Shown piece by piece: positions 56,845 through 64,000 of a stretch of DNA of 64,000 nt; the stretch's first letter is position 1; the number at the start of each line of letters is the position of its first letter. The position numbers were made by a program, and so were the translations under genes. Under the pieces are notes generated by a model. It was given only the letters and a program-made list of their open reading frames with translations. It ran no database searches and was not told the DNA's origin. Source of the DNA: Ideonella sp. (GTDB lineage Bacteria; Pseudomonadota; Gammaproteobacteria; Burkholderiales; Burkholderiaceae_C). Location of the stretch: contig JABTUY010000001.1 of NCBI GenBank assembly GCA_015075165.1, forward strand, positions 372,001 through 436,000, read 5' to 3'.

Positions 56845-57774
56845 ATGCCAGCCGAGCGTTCCCCCGCCACCGTCAACCGCACGCTGTTCGACAGCGAGTT
56901 GCTGCAGATCGGCTACATTGAGATCCGCCCGCGCTCGAGCGCGCTGGGCCCATGGGAAGCCGCGGCGCGCAACGTGCTGGCGCTGCCGCTGACCGGCGTG
57001 TTCGCGCAGCACGAAGGGTCGGGGCGGCAGGCGGTGGTCACACCCAGCCATGCGCTGCTGCTGTCGGCGGGCCGGCCGTATCGCCTGAGCTTTCCGGGCG
57101 CCATCGGCGACCGCTGCCTGGCGCTACGCTTCACGCCCGAGGCGCTCGCGCGCCTGGCGCCGCAGGCGCTGGCCGCCGAGGGTTTCGACGATCGGGCGTT
57201 CGCGCAGCACCTGCTGCTGCCGCCGGCGCTGATGTTGGCGCGCAGCCGGCTTTGGCAGCGCCTGGCCGCCGGCGCGGTCGATCCGCTCGAGGCCGAAGAT
57301 CACGGCGTCGCACTGCTGCAGGCCACGCTCGGCGCTGCGCGCCGGCCGTCGCGCACGGGGCGCCCTGTGCGCACCGCGCGCACCGCAGCGCGCCGGCGGC
57401 GCCATGTGCACGACACCCTCGAGGCCATCGCCGCGCGGCCCGAGCACCCGTGGCGGCTGACCGAACTGGCCGCGCTGGCCTGCATGTCGCCCGGGCATCT
57501 GGCGCACGTGTTCCGCGCCGAGATCGGCACCACGGTCTACGGCTACGTGCTGCGTGCACGCCTGGCGCACGCGCTCGACGCCGTGCTCGATTCGCGTCGC
57601 GGTCTCACCGAGGTGGCGCTCGACGCCGGCTTTGCCAGCCACAGTCACTTCACGGCCAAGTTCCGCGCGCTGTTCGGCTGCACGCCGCAGGCGCTGCGGC
57701 AGCGCGGCGTGCGCGCCGCCACGGTGCACCAACTGCGCACGATCATGACAGCGCCGCAGCCGCTTGCCGCCTAG
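56845..57774 (+). CDS. AraC family transcriptional regulator
   Basis: A 309-residue regulator. The N-terminal half (residues 1-180) is a cupin-like sensor (NVLALPLTGVFAQHEGSGRQ, LLLSAGRPYRLSFPGAIGD). The C-terminal part has the two helix-turn-helix units: LTELAALACMSPGHLAHVFR and LTEVALDAGFASHSHFTAKF, with the closing FRALFGCTPQALRQRG. A basic stretch rich in Arg links the two halves. It lies 35 bases before a gene for a two-domain NTF2-like protein, which it may control. Confidence 0.93.
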   Translation: MPAERSPATVNRTLFDSELLQIGYIEIRPRSSALGPWEAAARNVLALPLTGVFAQHEGSGRQAVVTPSHALLLSAGRPYRLSFPGAIGDRCLALRFTPEALARLAPQALAAEGFDDRAFAQHLLLPPALMLARSRLWQRLAAGAVDPLEAEDHGVALLQATLGAARRPSRTGRPVRTARTAARRRRHVHDTLEAIAARPEHPWRLTELAALACMSPGHLAHVFRAEIGTTVYGYVLRARLAHALDAVLDSRRGLTEVALDAGFASHSHFTAKFRALFGCTPQALRQRGVRAATVHQLRTIMTAPQPLAA

Positions 57775-57809
57775 CCTTGTGCTCCTGGTGTTGCGAGCAG
57801 ACCCGCGTG

Positions 57810-58697
57810 ATGTCGATGCCGAATGTTCCCGGCCTGTACGTGCTGGCCGGCCTGGTGCCCGACGCCCCGGCGCCCGAGGCGGTGGCCGTGCCGGAGCCCG
57901 AGGTGGCGCAGGCGCAACTGCGCGCGCTGCAACACCGCACGATCGACGTGCGCGTCGACCCCACCGGCGACCTGCTGCGCGCGCTGACGCACGACGACTT
58001 CATGCGCACCGCGGCCGACGGCCGCTGGCACGACCGTGCCCGCTTCCTGGCCGACGCGCCGACACAGGCCGTGCCGCCGAACACCGGCGCCGAGGATGTG
58101 CGCGTGCGCCTGTTCGGCACGCTGGCGCTGGTGCACGGGCTGTACGCGCGCGCACGGCCCGAGGCACCGCCGGCGCGCGTGCGCTATACCGACGTGCACC
58201 GCTGGAGCGGCGGCACCTGGCAACTGGTGAGCGTGCAGGAGACCGCACTCGCGGCCGACGTGGCCGCCGAACTCGTGCGCGGCAACGCGCCACCGCATGC
58301 CGGCTGGAACGGGCGTGACCCTGCCGGCGACGACGACACCGTGCTGCACGCATTGAACGAAGCCTACGTCGCCGCCTTTCGCGGCGCCGACGTGGCCTGG
58401 TACGACGCCCACCTGGCGACCGACTACCTGGTGATCAACGGCGACGGCTCGCTGCACGACAAGGCCGGCGCCCTCGCCCGCTTCGCGCGGCCGACATTCG
58501 CCACCACGATGCGTTCGTTCCCGGTCGAGCGCGTGCGCGTGCGTCGCTTCGACGACCTGGCGCTGATCCACGCCGAGAACGCCTACGAGCTGAAGGACGG
58601 CCGCAGCGGCGTCAGCCGCTACACCGACATCTGGCACCGGCGCGACGGGCGCTGGCTGTGCGTGGCGGCGCACATCACCGCGCAGCGCGCGCCGTGA
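57810..58697 (+). CDS. Protein with two NTF2-like (SnoaL/DUF4440) domains
   Basis: A 295-residue protein. Residues 35-155 form one NTF2-like domain (ALTHDDFMRTAADGRWHDRA, VRLFGTLALVHGLYARARPE, VRYTDVHRWSGGTWQLVSVQ) and residues 175-295 a second one (LNEAYVAAFRGADVAWYDAH, TDYLVINGDGSLHDKAGALA, YTDIWHRRDGRWLCVAAHIT). Such domains bind small hydrophobic molecules or act as dehydratases and isomerases. Here the two are fused. The start may be at 57807, 57810 or 57816. It follows the AraC gene by 35 bases. Confidence 0.8.
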   Translation: MSMPNVPGLYVLAGLVPDAPAPEAVAVPEPEVAQAQLRALQHRTIDVRVDPTGDLLRALTHDDFMRTAADGRWHDRARFLADAPTQAVPPNTGAEDVRVRLFGTLALVHGLYARARPEAPPARVRYTDVHRWSGGTWQLVSVQETALAADVAAELVRGNAPPHAGWNGRDPAGDDDTVLHALNEAYVAAFRGADVAWYDAHLATDYLVINGDGSLHDKAGALARFARPTFATTMRSFPVERVRVRRFDDLALIHAENAYELKDGRSGVSRYTDIWHRRDGRWLCVAAHITAQRAP

Positions 58698-58709
58698 CCG
58701 ACGCCGACG

Positions 58710-59321
58710 TCAGCGCCCCGGCCGCACGAAGCGCTGGCGTGCGCGCTCGACCTCGGCGCGCGTGATGCAACCCTCGGCATGGTCGTTGACCAGCCCCATC
58801 GCCTGCATGAACGCGTAGACCGTGGTCGGCCCGACGAACTTCCAGCCCTGCTGCTTCAGCGCCTTCGACAGCACGATCGACGTCGCCGAGGTCGACACGT
58901 TGCGCGGTCGGCGCAGCGGCTTCGGCTCGTGGCGCCACAGGTAGGCCGCCAGCGAGCCCTCGCGCTGCACCAGCTCGCGTGCGCAGCGGGCGTTGTGGAT
59001 CACCGCCTCGATCTTGCCGCGGTGGCGCACGATGCCTTCGTTCTTCAGCAGCCGCGCCACGTCGCGCGCGCCGAAGCGCGCCACGGCGTCGAAATCGAAG
59101 CCCTCGAACGCGGCTCGGAAGTCCTCGCGCTTGGCCAGGATCGTGCGCCAGCTCAGGCCCGACTGGAAGCCTTCGAGGCTCAGCTTCTCGAACAGCCGGT
59201 GGTCGTCGCCCACCGGCCGGCCCCATTCGTGGTCGTGATAGCTCAGGTAGAACTCCGGCGCGCCGGCGCACCAGCGGCAACGCGGTCGACCATCGGGGCT
59301 GTCGGTCGCGGTGTCGGTCAT
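58710..59321 (-). CDS. tag: DNA-3-methyladenine glycosylase I
   Basis: A 203-residue DNA repair enzyme that removes 3-methyladenine. Family words: RCRWCAGAPEFYLSYHDHEW, GRPVGDDHRLFEKLSLEGFQ, LSWRTILAKREDFRAAF and KFVGPTTVYAFMQAMGLVND. The zinc site is made of a cysteine at the start (Cys15 or Cys18), His in YHDHEW and the His and Cys in NDHAEGC. Length is normal. It converges on the NTF2-like gene. Confidence 0.95.
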   Translation of the reverse strand: MTDTATDSPDGRPRCRWCAGAPEFYLSYHDHEWGRPVGDDHRLFEKLSLEGFQSGLSWRTILAKREDFRAAFEGFDFDAVARFGARDVARLLKNEGIVRHRGKIEAVIHNARCARELVQREGSLAAYLWRHEPKPLRRPRNVSTSATSIVLSKALKQQGWKFVGPTTVYAFMQAMGLVNDHAEGCITRAEVERARQRFVRPGR

Positions 59322-59355
59322 CGGCCTGCGGTGCCGCGCGTCAACCGCCCAGGCA

Positions 59356-60039
59356 TCACTTGCGTGTCGGCTTGCGCTCGGCCTTGCCGTCCGCCGACTG
59401 CAGCGCCTCGGACATGCCGATCAGCACGCCGCTGGCCAGCGCGGCGTAGCTGCCCATCAACGCCTGCGCACCGCGCAGCCCGGCGGCGCGCCCCTCGCGC
59501 AGCGCCACCTGCGCCTGTGCCATCAGCTTGTCGACGCTGACCTGCGCCATCGCACCGGTGCCGGTGCCCTCGAGCTTCATCGTCTGCAGCACGTGCGCCC
59601 ACGGCCCCTTCAGTGCGCTGCCAGCGCCCTCGGCCGCCTTGGCAACGGTGGCGAACAACACGTCCTCCATCTTCTCGAGATTGGCCAGCGCGCCCTTGAG
59701 TTGCCGGTTGTTCAGCTCGACCCCCTGGTCGACAAACTGCTGCAGCGCCGTGCGCTGCGCCTGCACCGCCTTCAACAGCGCCGCGTCCATGCCGTCGAAC
59801 GCCTTGGTCAGCAGCGCCTCGACATCCACCGCCGGCAACGGACTCTTCGCCGCGCCGGCGGAAGCCGCCTGCGTCACGGCCTTCAGCACGCTGCGGATGT
59901 TGGCCAGCGTCAACTCGCGGCCCTGCAACGCCTTCAGCGTGGCCTGGCTCACCGCCTTGCGCAGCGCGTCGCCTTGCTGCGCGCTGGCCTTGGCGAACTG
60001 CGCGATCAGCGCATCCTGGTCGATGCCTGCCTTGAACAT
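59356..60039 (-). CDS. Helical hypothetical protein (possibly DUF6781/phasin-like)
   Basis: A 227-residue all-helical protein from the ATG at 60039, which has AGGAG before it. It is rich in Ala, Gln, Lys and Val (QFAKASAQQGDALRKAVSQA, VKAVTQAASAGA-like helices, TALQQFVDQGVELNNRQLKG, KAAEGAGSALKGPWAHVLQT). The end, GSYAALASGVLIGMSEALQS, may be amphipathic or membrane-associated. The pattern resembles DUF6781-type and phasin-type proteins, which coat granules, but I cannot confirm the family. It is 34 bases upstream of the tag gene on the same strand. Confidence 0.6.
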   Translation of the reverse strand: MFKAGIDQDALIAQFAKASAQQGDALRKAVSQATLKALQGRELTLANIRSVLKAVTQAASAGAAKSPLPAVDVEALLTKAFDGMDAALLKAVQAQRTALQQFVDQGVELNNRQLKGALANLEKMEDVLFATVAKAAEGAGSALKGPWAHVLQTMKLEGTGTGAMAQVSVDKLMAQAQVALREGRAAGLRGAQALMGSYAALASGVLIGMSEALQSADGKAERKPTRK

Positions 60040-60195
60040 GGTGTGGCTCTCCTGCTGGGGAAGGGGCACTCGCGGCGGCACAGACCGGTGGGTGCGGGCC
60101 GTGTCGCCGAGTCTGCGCCACGACGGTCACCGCTGGCCATAGGGGTTGTCGCGGCCACGCGGGCCGCGCTGCCGGCAGCGTTGCCGCACGGCCCG

Positions 60196-60732
60196 CTACG
60201 GCGACTTCGACGCCGCCGCGGCGGCCATGCGCTCGGTGCAATCGCGCCCGATCGCGAATGCACCGACCACGCCGCCGCGCGGGTCGCGCGCCAGCCCGAA
60301 GCTGAACTCCACGTACAGCCTGCGGCCGCTCTTGTGCAACGAACGGGTGACCAGCGGCTTGCCGCCGGTGTTGCGCAACGCGCCGGTCTCGATGGCGCGG
60401 CGATAGCCGTCCCAGTGCGGGCGCCGCAGGTGCTCGGGCACGATCAGGTCGAGCGAGGCGCCGAGCGCCTCGGTGGTGGCAAAGCCGAACAGGCGCTCGG
60501 CGCCGCGGTTCCACAGCCGGATCACGCCGTCGCAGTCGCTGAACACCACGGCCTCGGCCGCCTGCTCGACGATGGCGCGCGGAAGGTCGAGTGCGCTCAC
60601 CGCGAGCCGCTCGAACTGCTCGGCATAGCACACCGGCGACGCATACGGCCGGCGCTGCAGCGCAGCATCGGCGGCGGCGTCGCGCGCCATCTCGGGCCCC
60701 GGACGATCGGGGGCGGTCCCATCGACTGTCAT
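60196..60732 (-). CDS. PAS-domain sensor protein (no output domain)
   Basis: A 178-residue protein with one PAS domain (residues 55-170): AIVEQAAEAVVFSDCDGVIR, LWNRGAERLFGFATTEALGA, SLDLIVPEHLRRPHWDGYRR and FSFGLARDPRGGVVGAFAIG, followed by RDCTERM. No kinase or cyclase domain is attached, so it must act on another protein. The words LWNRGAERLFG and DLIVPEHLR are of the heme or flavin PAS type, but the cofactor cannot be told. It is divergent from the patatin gene, with 218 bases between that hold no gene. Confidence 0.9.
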   Translation of the reverse strand: MTVDGTAPDRPGPEMARDAAADAALQRRPYASPVCYAEQFERLAVSALDLPRAIVEQAAEAVVFSDCDGVIRLWNRGAERLFGFATTEALGASLDLIVPEHLRRPHWDGYRRAIETGALRNTGGKPLVTRSLHKSGRRLYVEFSFGLARDPRGGVVGAFAIGRDCTERMAAAAASKSP

Positions 60733-60950
60733 GTCATGCTCCGTCGCGACCCTCGGCGTCGATCCGCGCCGCAGCGGCCGCTGAACTGGGGATCATTAGA
60801 TCGCATCGCGCCGACCCCATCGGCCGTGCGGTCGTACCGTCGCGAACCGACGCCACGCGCGCCCACCGCCACCGTCGATGGACAATCGCTTGCGCCCACG
60901 GCGACGATGCGCCAACCGATCGCATCGTCGCAGGCCGGCCGCCCACCCGC

Positions 60951-63179
60951 ATGGATCTGACCCACGATCTGCCCGCGCTGCTGAGCACCGCAGCCGCTTT
61001 CGCCGCACTGGACGACGCCCAGCGCGCCACGCTCGCTGCCGCGCTGCAGCCCGAGCCGGTGGTCGCAGGCCATGTGCTGCTGCGCCAGGGCGAGGCGGGC
61101 GACTCGCTGTTCGTCGTCGGCCGCGGGCGCTTCACGGTGCAGTTGCGGCGCGACGACGGCCTCGACGTGGTGATCGGTACCGTCGGGCCGGGCGAGGTGC
61201 TGGGCGAGCTGCAGCTGGTTGTCGGCGGCACCGCATCGGCCACCGTGGTGGCAGCCAGCGACGCGCTGCTGTGGCGGCTGCGACGTCCGGCCTTCGACGC
61301 GTTGTGCCAGCAGGCGCCGGCGTTGCTCGACACCCTGGCCCGCCTGGCCGCGCGCCGGCTGCAGCGGCGCCAGTTGCTGGCGGTGCTGCCGGCGATGCTC
61401 GGTGCGCTCGACGCCGCCACGCTCGCCGCGCTCGAGCGCCAGCTCAGCTGGCGCACGCTGCCGCGCGGCGAGGTGCTGTTCCGCAAGGGCGACGCGGGCG
61501 ACGCCTGGTACGTGGTGACCAGCGGCCGCGTCGCGGTGGTGGAGCCGGCGCACAACGGGCAGCCCGAGCGGCTGCTGTCGGAGGTGGGCCGTGGCGAGGG
61601 CATCGGCGAGATGGCACTGGTCACCGGGCAGCCGCGCTCGGCCACCGTGGTTGCGCTGCGCGACGCCGAGCTGGCGTGCTTTCCGGCCGGCCTGGTGGCC
61701 GAGCTCACCGCGGCGTCGCCGCAGATGGCCAATGCGATGCTGCGCGGGCTGGCGCAACGCATCACGCAGCAAAGCGGCGCCGCGCGCCGCAGCGAGCCGG
61801 CCGGCCTCACGCTGACGCTGCTGCCCGCAGCGGCTGGCGTCGACCTCGTCGGCTTTGCGCAGCGGCTCGCCGCCGCGCTGCAGCGCTTCGGCTCGGCGCG
61901 GGTGATCGGCAGCGCGCAGTTGCACGAGATCGGCGTCGACCACGAGGCCGCGAGCCGCTCCGAGGCGCACCCGGGCTGGATGCGCGTCGGTGCCTGGCTC
62001 GACGAACAAGGGGCGGCACACCGCTTCATGCTGCTGCTGACCGATGCCGTGCCGAGCGTATGGAGCGCGCGTGTGCTCGGTCAGGCCGACCGCGTGATCG
62101 TGGTCGGCGACGCGCACGGCCAGCCCGCGCCGGGCCCGCTCGAGCAGGCGCTGCTGCCGGCGCCGCAGGGACCACAGCCGCGCGACGTGCGCCGGCTGCT
62201 GGTGCTGCTGCACCGCGACGGCGCGCAGCCACCGCGCGACACCGCACGCTGGCTCGATGCGCGCGCGGTGCAGGAGCACCTGCACGTGCGTCTCGATCGC
62301 GGCGACGACATCGAGCGGCTGGCGCGCCGGCTCGCCGGCCGCGCGGTGGCGCTGGTACTCTCGGGCGGCGGCGCGCGCTGCTGTGCGCACATCGGCGTGG
62401 TGCGTGCGTTGCGCGAGCGCGGCATACCGATCGATCTGGTGGCCGGCACCAGTGCCGGCTCGCTCACCGGTTACCTCGCCGCCGCCGGCGTCGCCGACGA
62501 CGCGATGCGCGACACCGCACGGCGCTTTCACGAAGCCGGGCCATTCAAGGGCTACACGCTGCCGCTGTTCTCGCTGCTCGACGGCGACCGCCTCAGCCGC
62601 GCGCTGCAGGCCGAATGCGGCGACACGCAACTCGAAGACCTGTGGCTGCCGCTGGTGGCGGTGTCGAGCAACCTCACGCGCCGCGCGGTCGAGCTGCACA
62701 CGCGCGGGCCGGCGTGGCTCGCGCTGCGCGCCAGCTGCTCGCTGCCCGGCCTGGTGCAACCGGTGATCCGCGACGGCGAGCTGCTGGTCGACGGCGGCCT
62801 GAGCGACAACCTGCCGGTCGACGTGGCGCGCGAGCGCCTGGCCGGCCACGTGATCGCGGTCGACGTCACCGCCGACCTCGAGCTGCACACCGCCGCCACC
62901 GCCTACCCGTCACCGTGGCTCGCGCTGCCCGCGCGCGTGCTGCGCGGGCGCGCGAGCGGCCGCGTGCCGCCCGGCCTGCTCGAAGTGATGATGCACAGCC
63001 TGCTGCTGGCCAGCCTGGCGCACACGCGGCGCATGCGGCAGGCGGCCGACCTCTGCCTGCGGCCCGACCTGGCGCGCTTCGGACTGCTGGCGCTGGCGCG
63101 CTACGACGAGATCATCGAGGCGGGGTATCGGCATGCGCGCGAGCGGTTGCACGATGAGGCGCAACGCCTCGAACTCTGA
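60951..63179 (+). CDS. Patatin-like phospholipase with two cyclic-nucleotide-binding domains
   Basis: A 742-residue protein. CNB1 (residues 15-140) has the cassette GEVLGELQLVVGGTASATVV, where the phosphate-binding Arg is missing. CNB2 (residues 145-270) has GEGIGEMALVTGQPRSATVV with the Arg (229) present. A linker of about 190 residues leads to a patatin domain from about 465: SGGGARCCAHIGVVRALRER, the nucleophile Ser501 in GTSAGS and the catalytic Asp614 in LLVDGGLSDNLP. In the oxyanion motif the usual GL is CC. It resembles the neuropathy-target-esterase class of lysophospholipases, regulated through the CNB part. It might respond to the product of the cyclase at 52 kb; this is inference. 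Confidence 0.92.
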   Translation: MDLTHDLPALLSTAAAFAALDDAQRATLAAALQPEPVVAGHVLLRQGEAGDSLFVVGRGRFTVQLRRDDGLDVVIGTVGPGEVLGELQLVVGGTASATVVAASDALLWRLRRPAFDALCQQAPALLDTLARLAARRLQRRQLLAVLPAMLGALDAATLAALERQLSWRTLPRGEVLFRKGDAGDAWYVVTSGRVAVVEPAHNGQPERLLSEVGRGEGIGEMALVTGQPRSATVVALRDAELACFPAGLVAELTAASPQMANAMLRGLAQRITQQSGAARRSEPAGLTLTLLPAAAGVDLVGFAQRLAAALQRFGSARVIGSAQLHEIGVDHEAASRSEAHPGWMRVGAWLDEQGAAHRFMLLLTDAVPSVWSARVLGQADRVIVVGDAHGQPAPGPLEQALLPAPQGPQPRDVRRLLVLLHRDGAQPPRDTARWLDARAVQEHLHVRLDRGDDIERLARRLAGRAVALVLSGGGARCCAHIGVVRALRERGIPIDLVAGTSAGSLTGYLAAAGVADDAMRDTARRFHEAGPFKGYTLPLFSLLDGDRLSRALQAECGDTQLEDLWLPLVAVSSNLTRRAVELHTRGPAWLALRASCSLPGLVQPVIRDGELLVDGGLSDNLPVDVARERLAGHVIAVDVTADLELHTAATAYPSPWLALPARVLRGRASGRVPPGLLEVMMHSLLLASLAHTRRMRQAADLCLRPDLARFGLLALARYDEIIEAGYRHARERLHDEAQRLEL

Positions 63180-63282
63180 GAAGCCCTCCAACGCCCATTC
63201 ACACGCCCACCCCAACGCAGCGGCACCACAGTGGCATGCACCCGGCCAACCCCGGCCGGCCGACCACCTCAGGAGCCCTGCC

Positions 63283-63855
63283 ATGAACCAAACCGCCTCC
63301 ACCCACCGCGCCGACAACGGCGTCAACGTCGATGCCCTGCTGGGCGCCCGCGCCGCGCTGACCGATGCCCCCGCCGGCGCGATGTTCAAGTGGCGCGCCA
63401 CCAGCCAGTGGATCAACGGCACGCACAGCCGCGCCAGCGTCGACGGCTTCTTCGGCCTCGGCGAGGAGCAGCGGCACCGCAGCCGCTTCGAGTTCGATTC
63501 GGACCACCCGGAGATCTTCGCCTCGGCCGACAACGGCGCCACGCCGGTCGAGTACGTGCTGGTCGGCCTGGCGGGCTGCCTGTCGGCCGGCATCGCGTCG
63601 GTGGCGCAGCACCGCAACATCCAGCTGCACTCGGTGCGCGCCACGCTCGAAGCCGGCATGGACCTGCAAGGCGTGCTCGGCATCGACAGCCAGGTGCGCA
63701 ACGGCTTCGACGGCATCAAGGTGCACTACGAGATCGACGCCGACGCCACGCCTGAGCAGATCGCGGCGCTGGTGGCGCAATCGCAGAAGCGCTCGGCGGT
63801 GTTCGACATCGTCGCCAACCCGACCGACGTCACGGTCACATCGAGCAAGGCGTGA
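63283..63855 (+). CDS. OsmC family protein
   Basis: A 190-residue protein with AGGAG before the ATG. HRSRFEFDSDHPEIFASADN, TPVEYVLVGLAGCLSAGIAS (with the first peroxidatic-type Cys in AGCL) and HSVRATLEAGMDLQGVLG are OsmC family segments. The second Cys of peroxidase members is not obvious, the expected place reading SQKRSAVFDIV, so peroxidase activity is uncertain. Its stop overlaps the start of the flavoprotein gene by 4 bases (GTGA). Confidence 0.9.
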   Translation: MNQTASTHRADNGVNVDALLGARAALTDAPAGAMFKWRATSQWINGTHSRASVDGFFGLGEEQRHRSRFEFDSDHPEIFASADNGATPVEYVLVGLAGCLSAGIASVAQHRNIQLHSVRATLEAGMDLQGVLGIDSQVRNGFDGIKVHYEIDADATPEQIAALVAQSQKRSAVFDIVANPTDVTVTSSKA

Positions 63856-64000
63856 GCTCCACACCGCACGCCGCGCCGCGCGCGGTGGACGTCGTCGTGA
63901 TCGGCGGCGGCCACTGCGGGCTGGCGATGAGCCACGCGCTGTCGCAGCACGCGGTCGACCATGTGGTGCTCGAGCGCGGCGAGGCCGGCCAGGCCTGGCG
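63852..64000 (+). CDS. FAD-dependent oxidoreductase, N-terminal part (runs off the window)
   Basis: The first 49 codons of a flavoprotein beginning at a GTG inside the OsmC stop (GTGA). The FAD/NAD-binding motif is VDVVVIGGGHCGLAMSHAL, in which a Cys replaces one of the usual residues, followed by the second strand DHVVLERGEAGQAW. This is the start of flavin monooxygenase-type or thioredoxin reductase-like proteins. It is translationally coupled to OsmC, which suggests a joint redox or detoxification role. Confidence 0.85.
   Translation, partial: MSSTPHAAPRAVDVVVIGGGHCGLAMSHALSQHAVDHVVLERGEAGQAW

Noticed and set aside
60729-62888. 719-codon open frame on the minus strand
   Set aside because: Antisense to the patatin/CNB gene, with low-complexity composition; shadow frame.

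Overview
This 64 kb window is high-GC chromosomal DNA, densely coding, with many ATGA/GTGA start-stop overlaps. The gene families (aa3-type oxidase parts with a Sco protein, FNR, class III sirtuin, DUF1615, DUF2145, TAXI-TRAP, DUF1015) and the hairpin element at 21955-22027 fit a free-living aerobic betaproteobacterium of the order Burkholderiales, in the Rubrivivax/Leptothrix/Methylibium neighbourhood. The order is an inference from gene content and style; no rRNA, tRNA or CRISPR array was seen.

Region by region. 1-3.5 kb: minus-strand genes for a terminal oxidase (subunit III, Sco, start of subunit II), an FNR regulator with all four cluster cysteines, and a frameshifted rhodanese; two FNR-like palindromes lie beside them. 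3.5-15.4 kb: a scrap-rich region. Truncated or frameshifted genes (metallo-hydrolase, M14 carboxypeptidase, VOC protein, DUF1810, zinc alcohol dehydrogenase, radical SAM fragment, gshB fragment, DUF2892, rhodanese) sit around two scars of an IS91-family transposase. Inside it are two intact units: a GntR-controlled polar amino-acid ABC importer (6.3-10.1 kb) and a nitrilase translationally coupled to an anSME-like radical SAM enzyme (12.2-14.3 kb). 15.4-22.8 kb: a TAT-exported sulfide:quinone-oxidoreductase-like flavoprotein with a small membrane partner, then a TolC / HlyD / permease / ATPase exporter with a glutamine amidotransferase between its halves. 22.7-26.5 kb: katG, a Crp-type regulator and DUF302. 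26.7-29.4 kb: a complete IS1380-family element next to a truncated group II intron. 29.5-38.3 kb: a secreted glycosidase-like lipoprotein, a regulator remnant, then a minus-strand housekeeping block (sirtuin, rlmB, argG, hydrolase, DUF2145). 38.3-45.9 kb: a second amino-acid ABC importer, a TAXI-TRAP transporter and a cysteine-synthase-fold enzyme. 45.9-64 kb: mostly housekeeping and hypothetical genes, with a cyclic-nucleotide theme.

The most interesting locus is 51.4-53.5 kb. A class III nucleotide cyclase fused to an FHA domain is followed 30 bp later by a three-helix membrane protein that matches the PycTM effector domain of Pycsar anti-phage systems. A stand-alone cyclic-nucleotide-binding protein is divergent from the cyclase. 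Eight kb further on is a patatin-like phospholipase with two cyclic-nucleotide-binding domains, one of which has lost its phosphate-binding arginine. The cyclase keeps its metal and transition-state residues but seems to have glutamine at both positions that normally read adenine. This is a candidate Pycsar-like module with an unusual FHA-bearing cyclase; its function is inferred, not shown.
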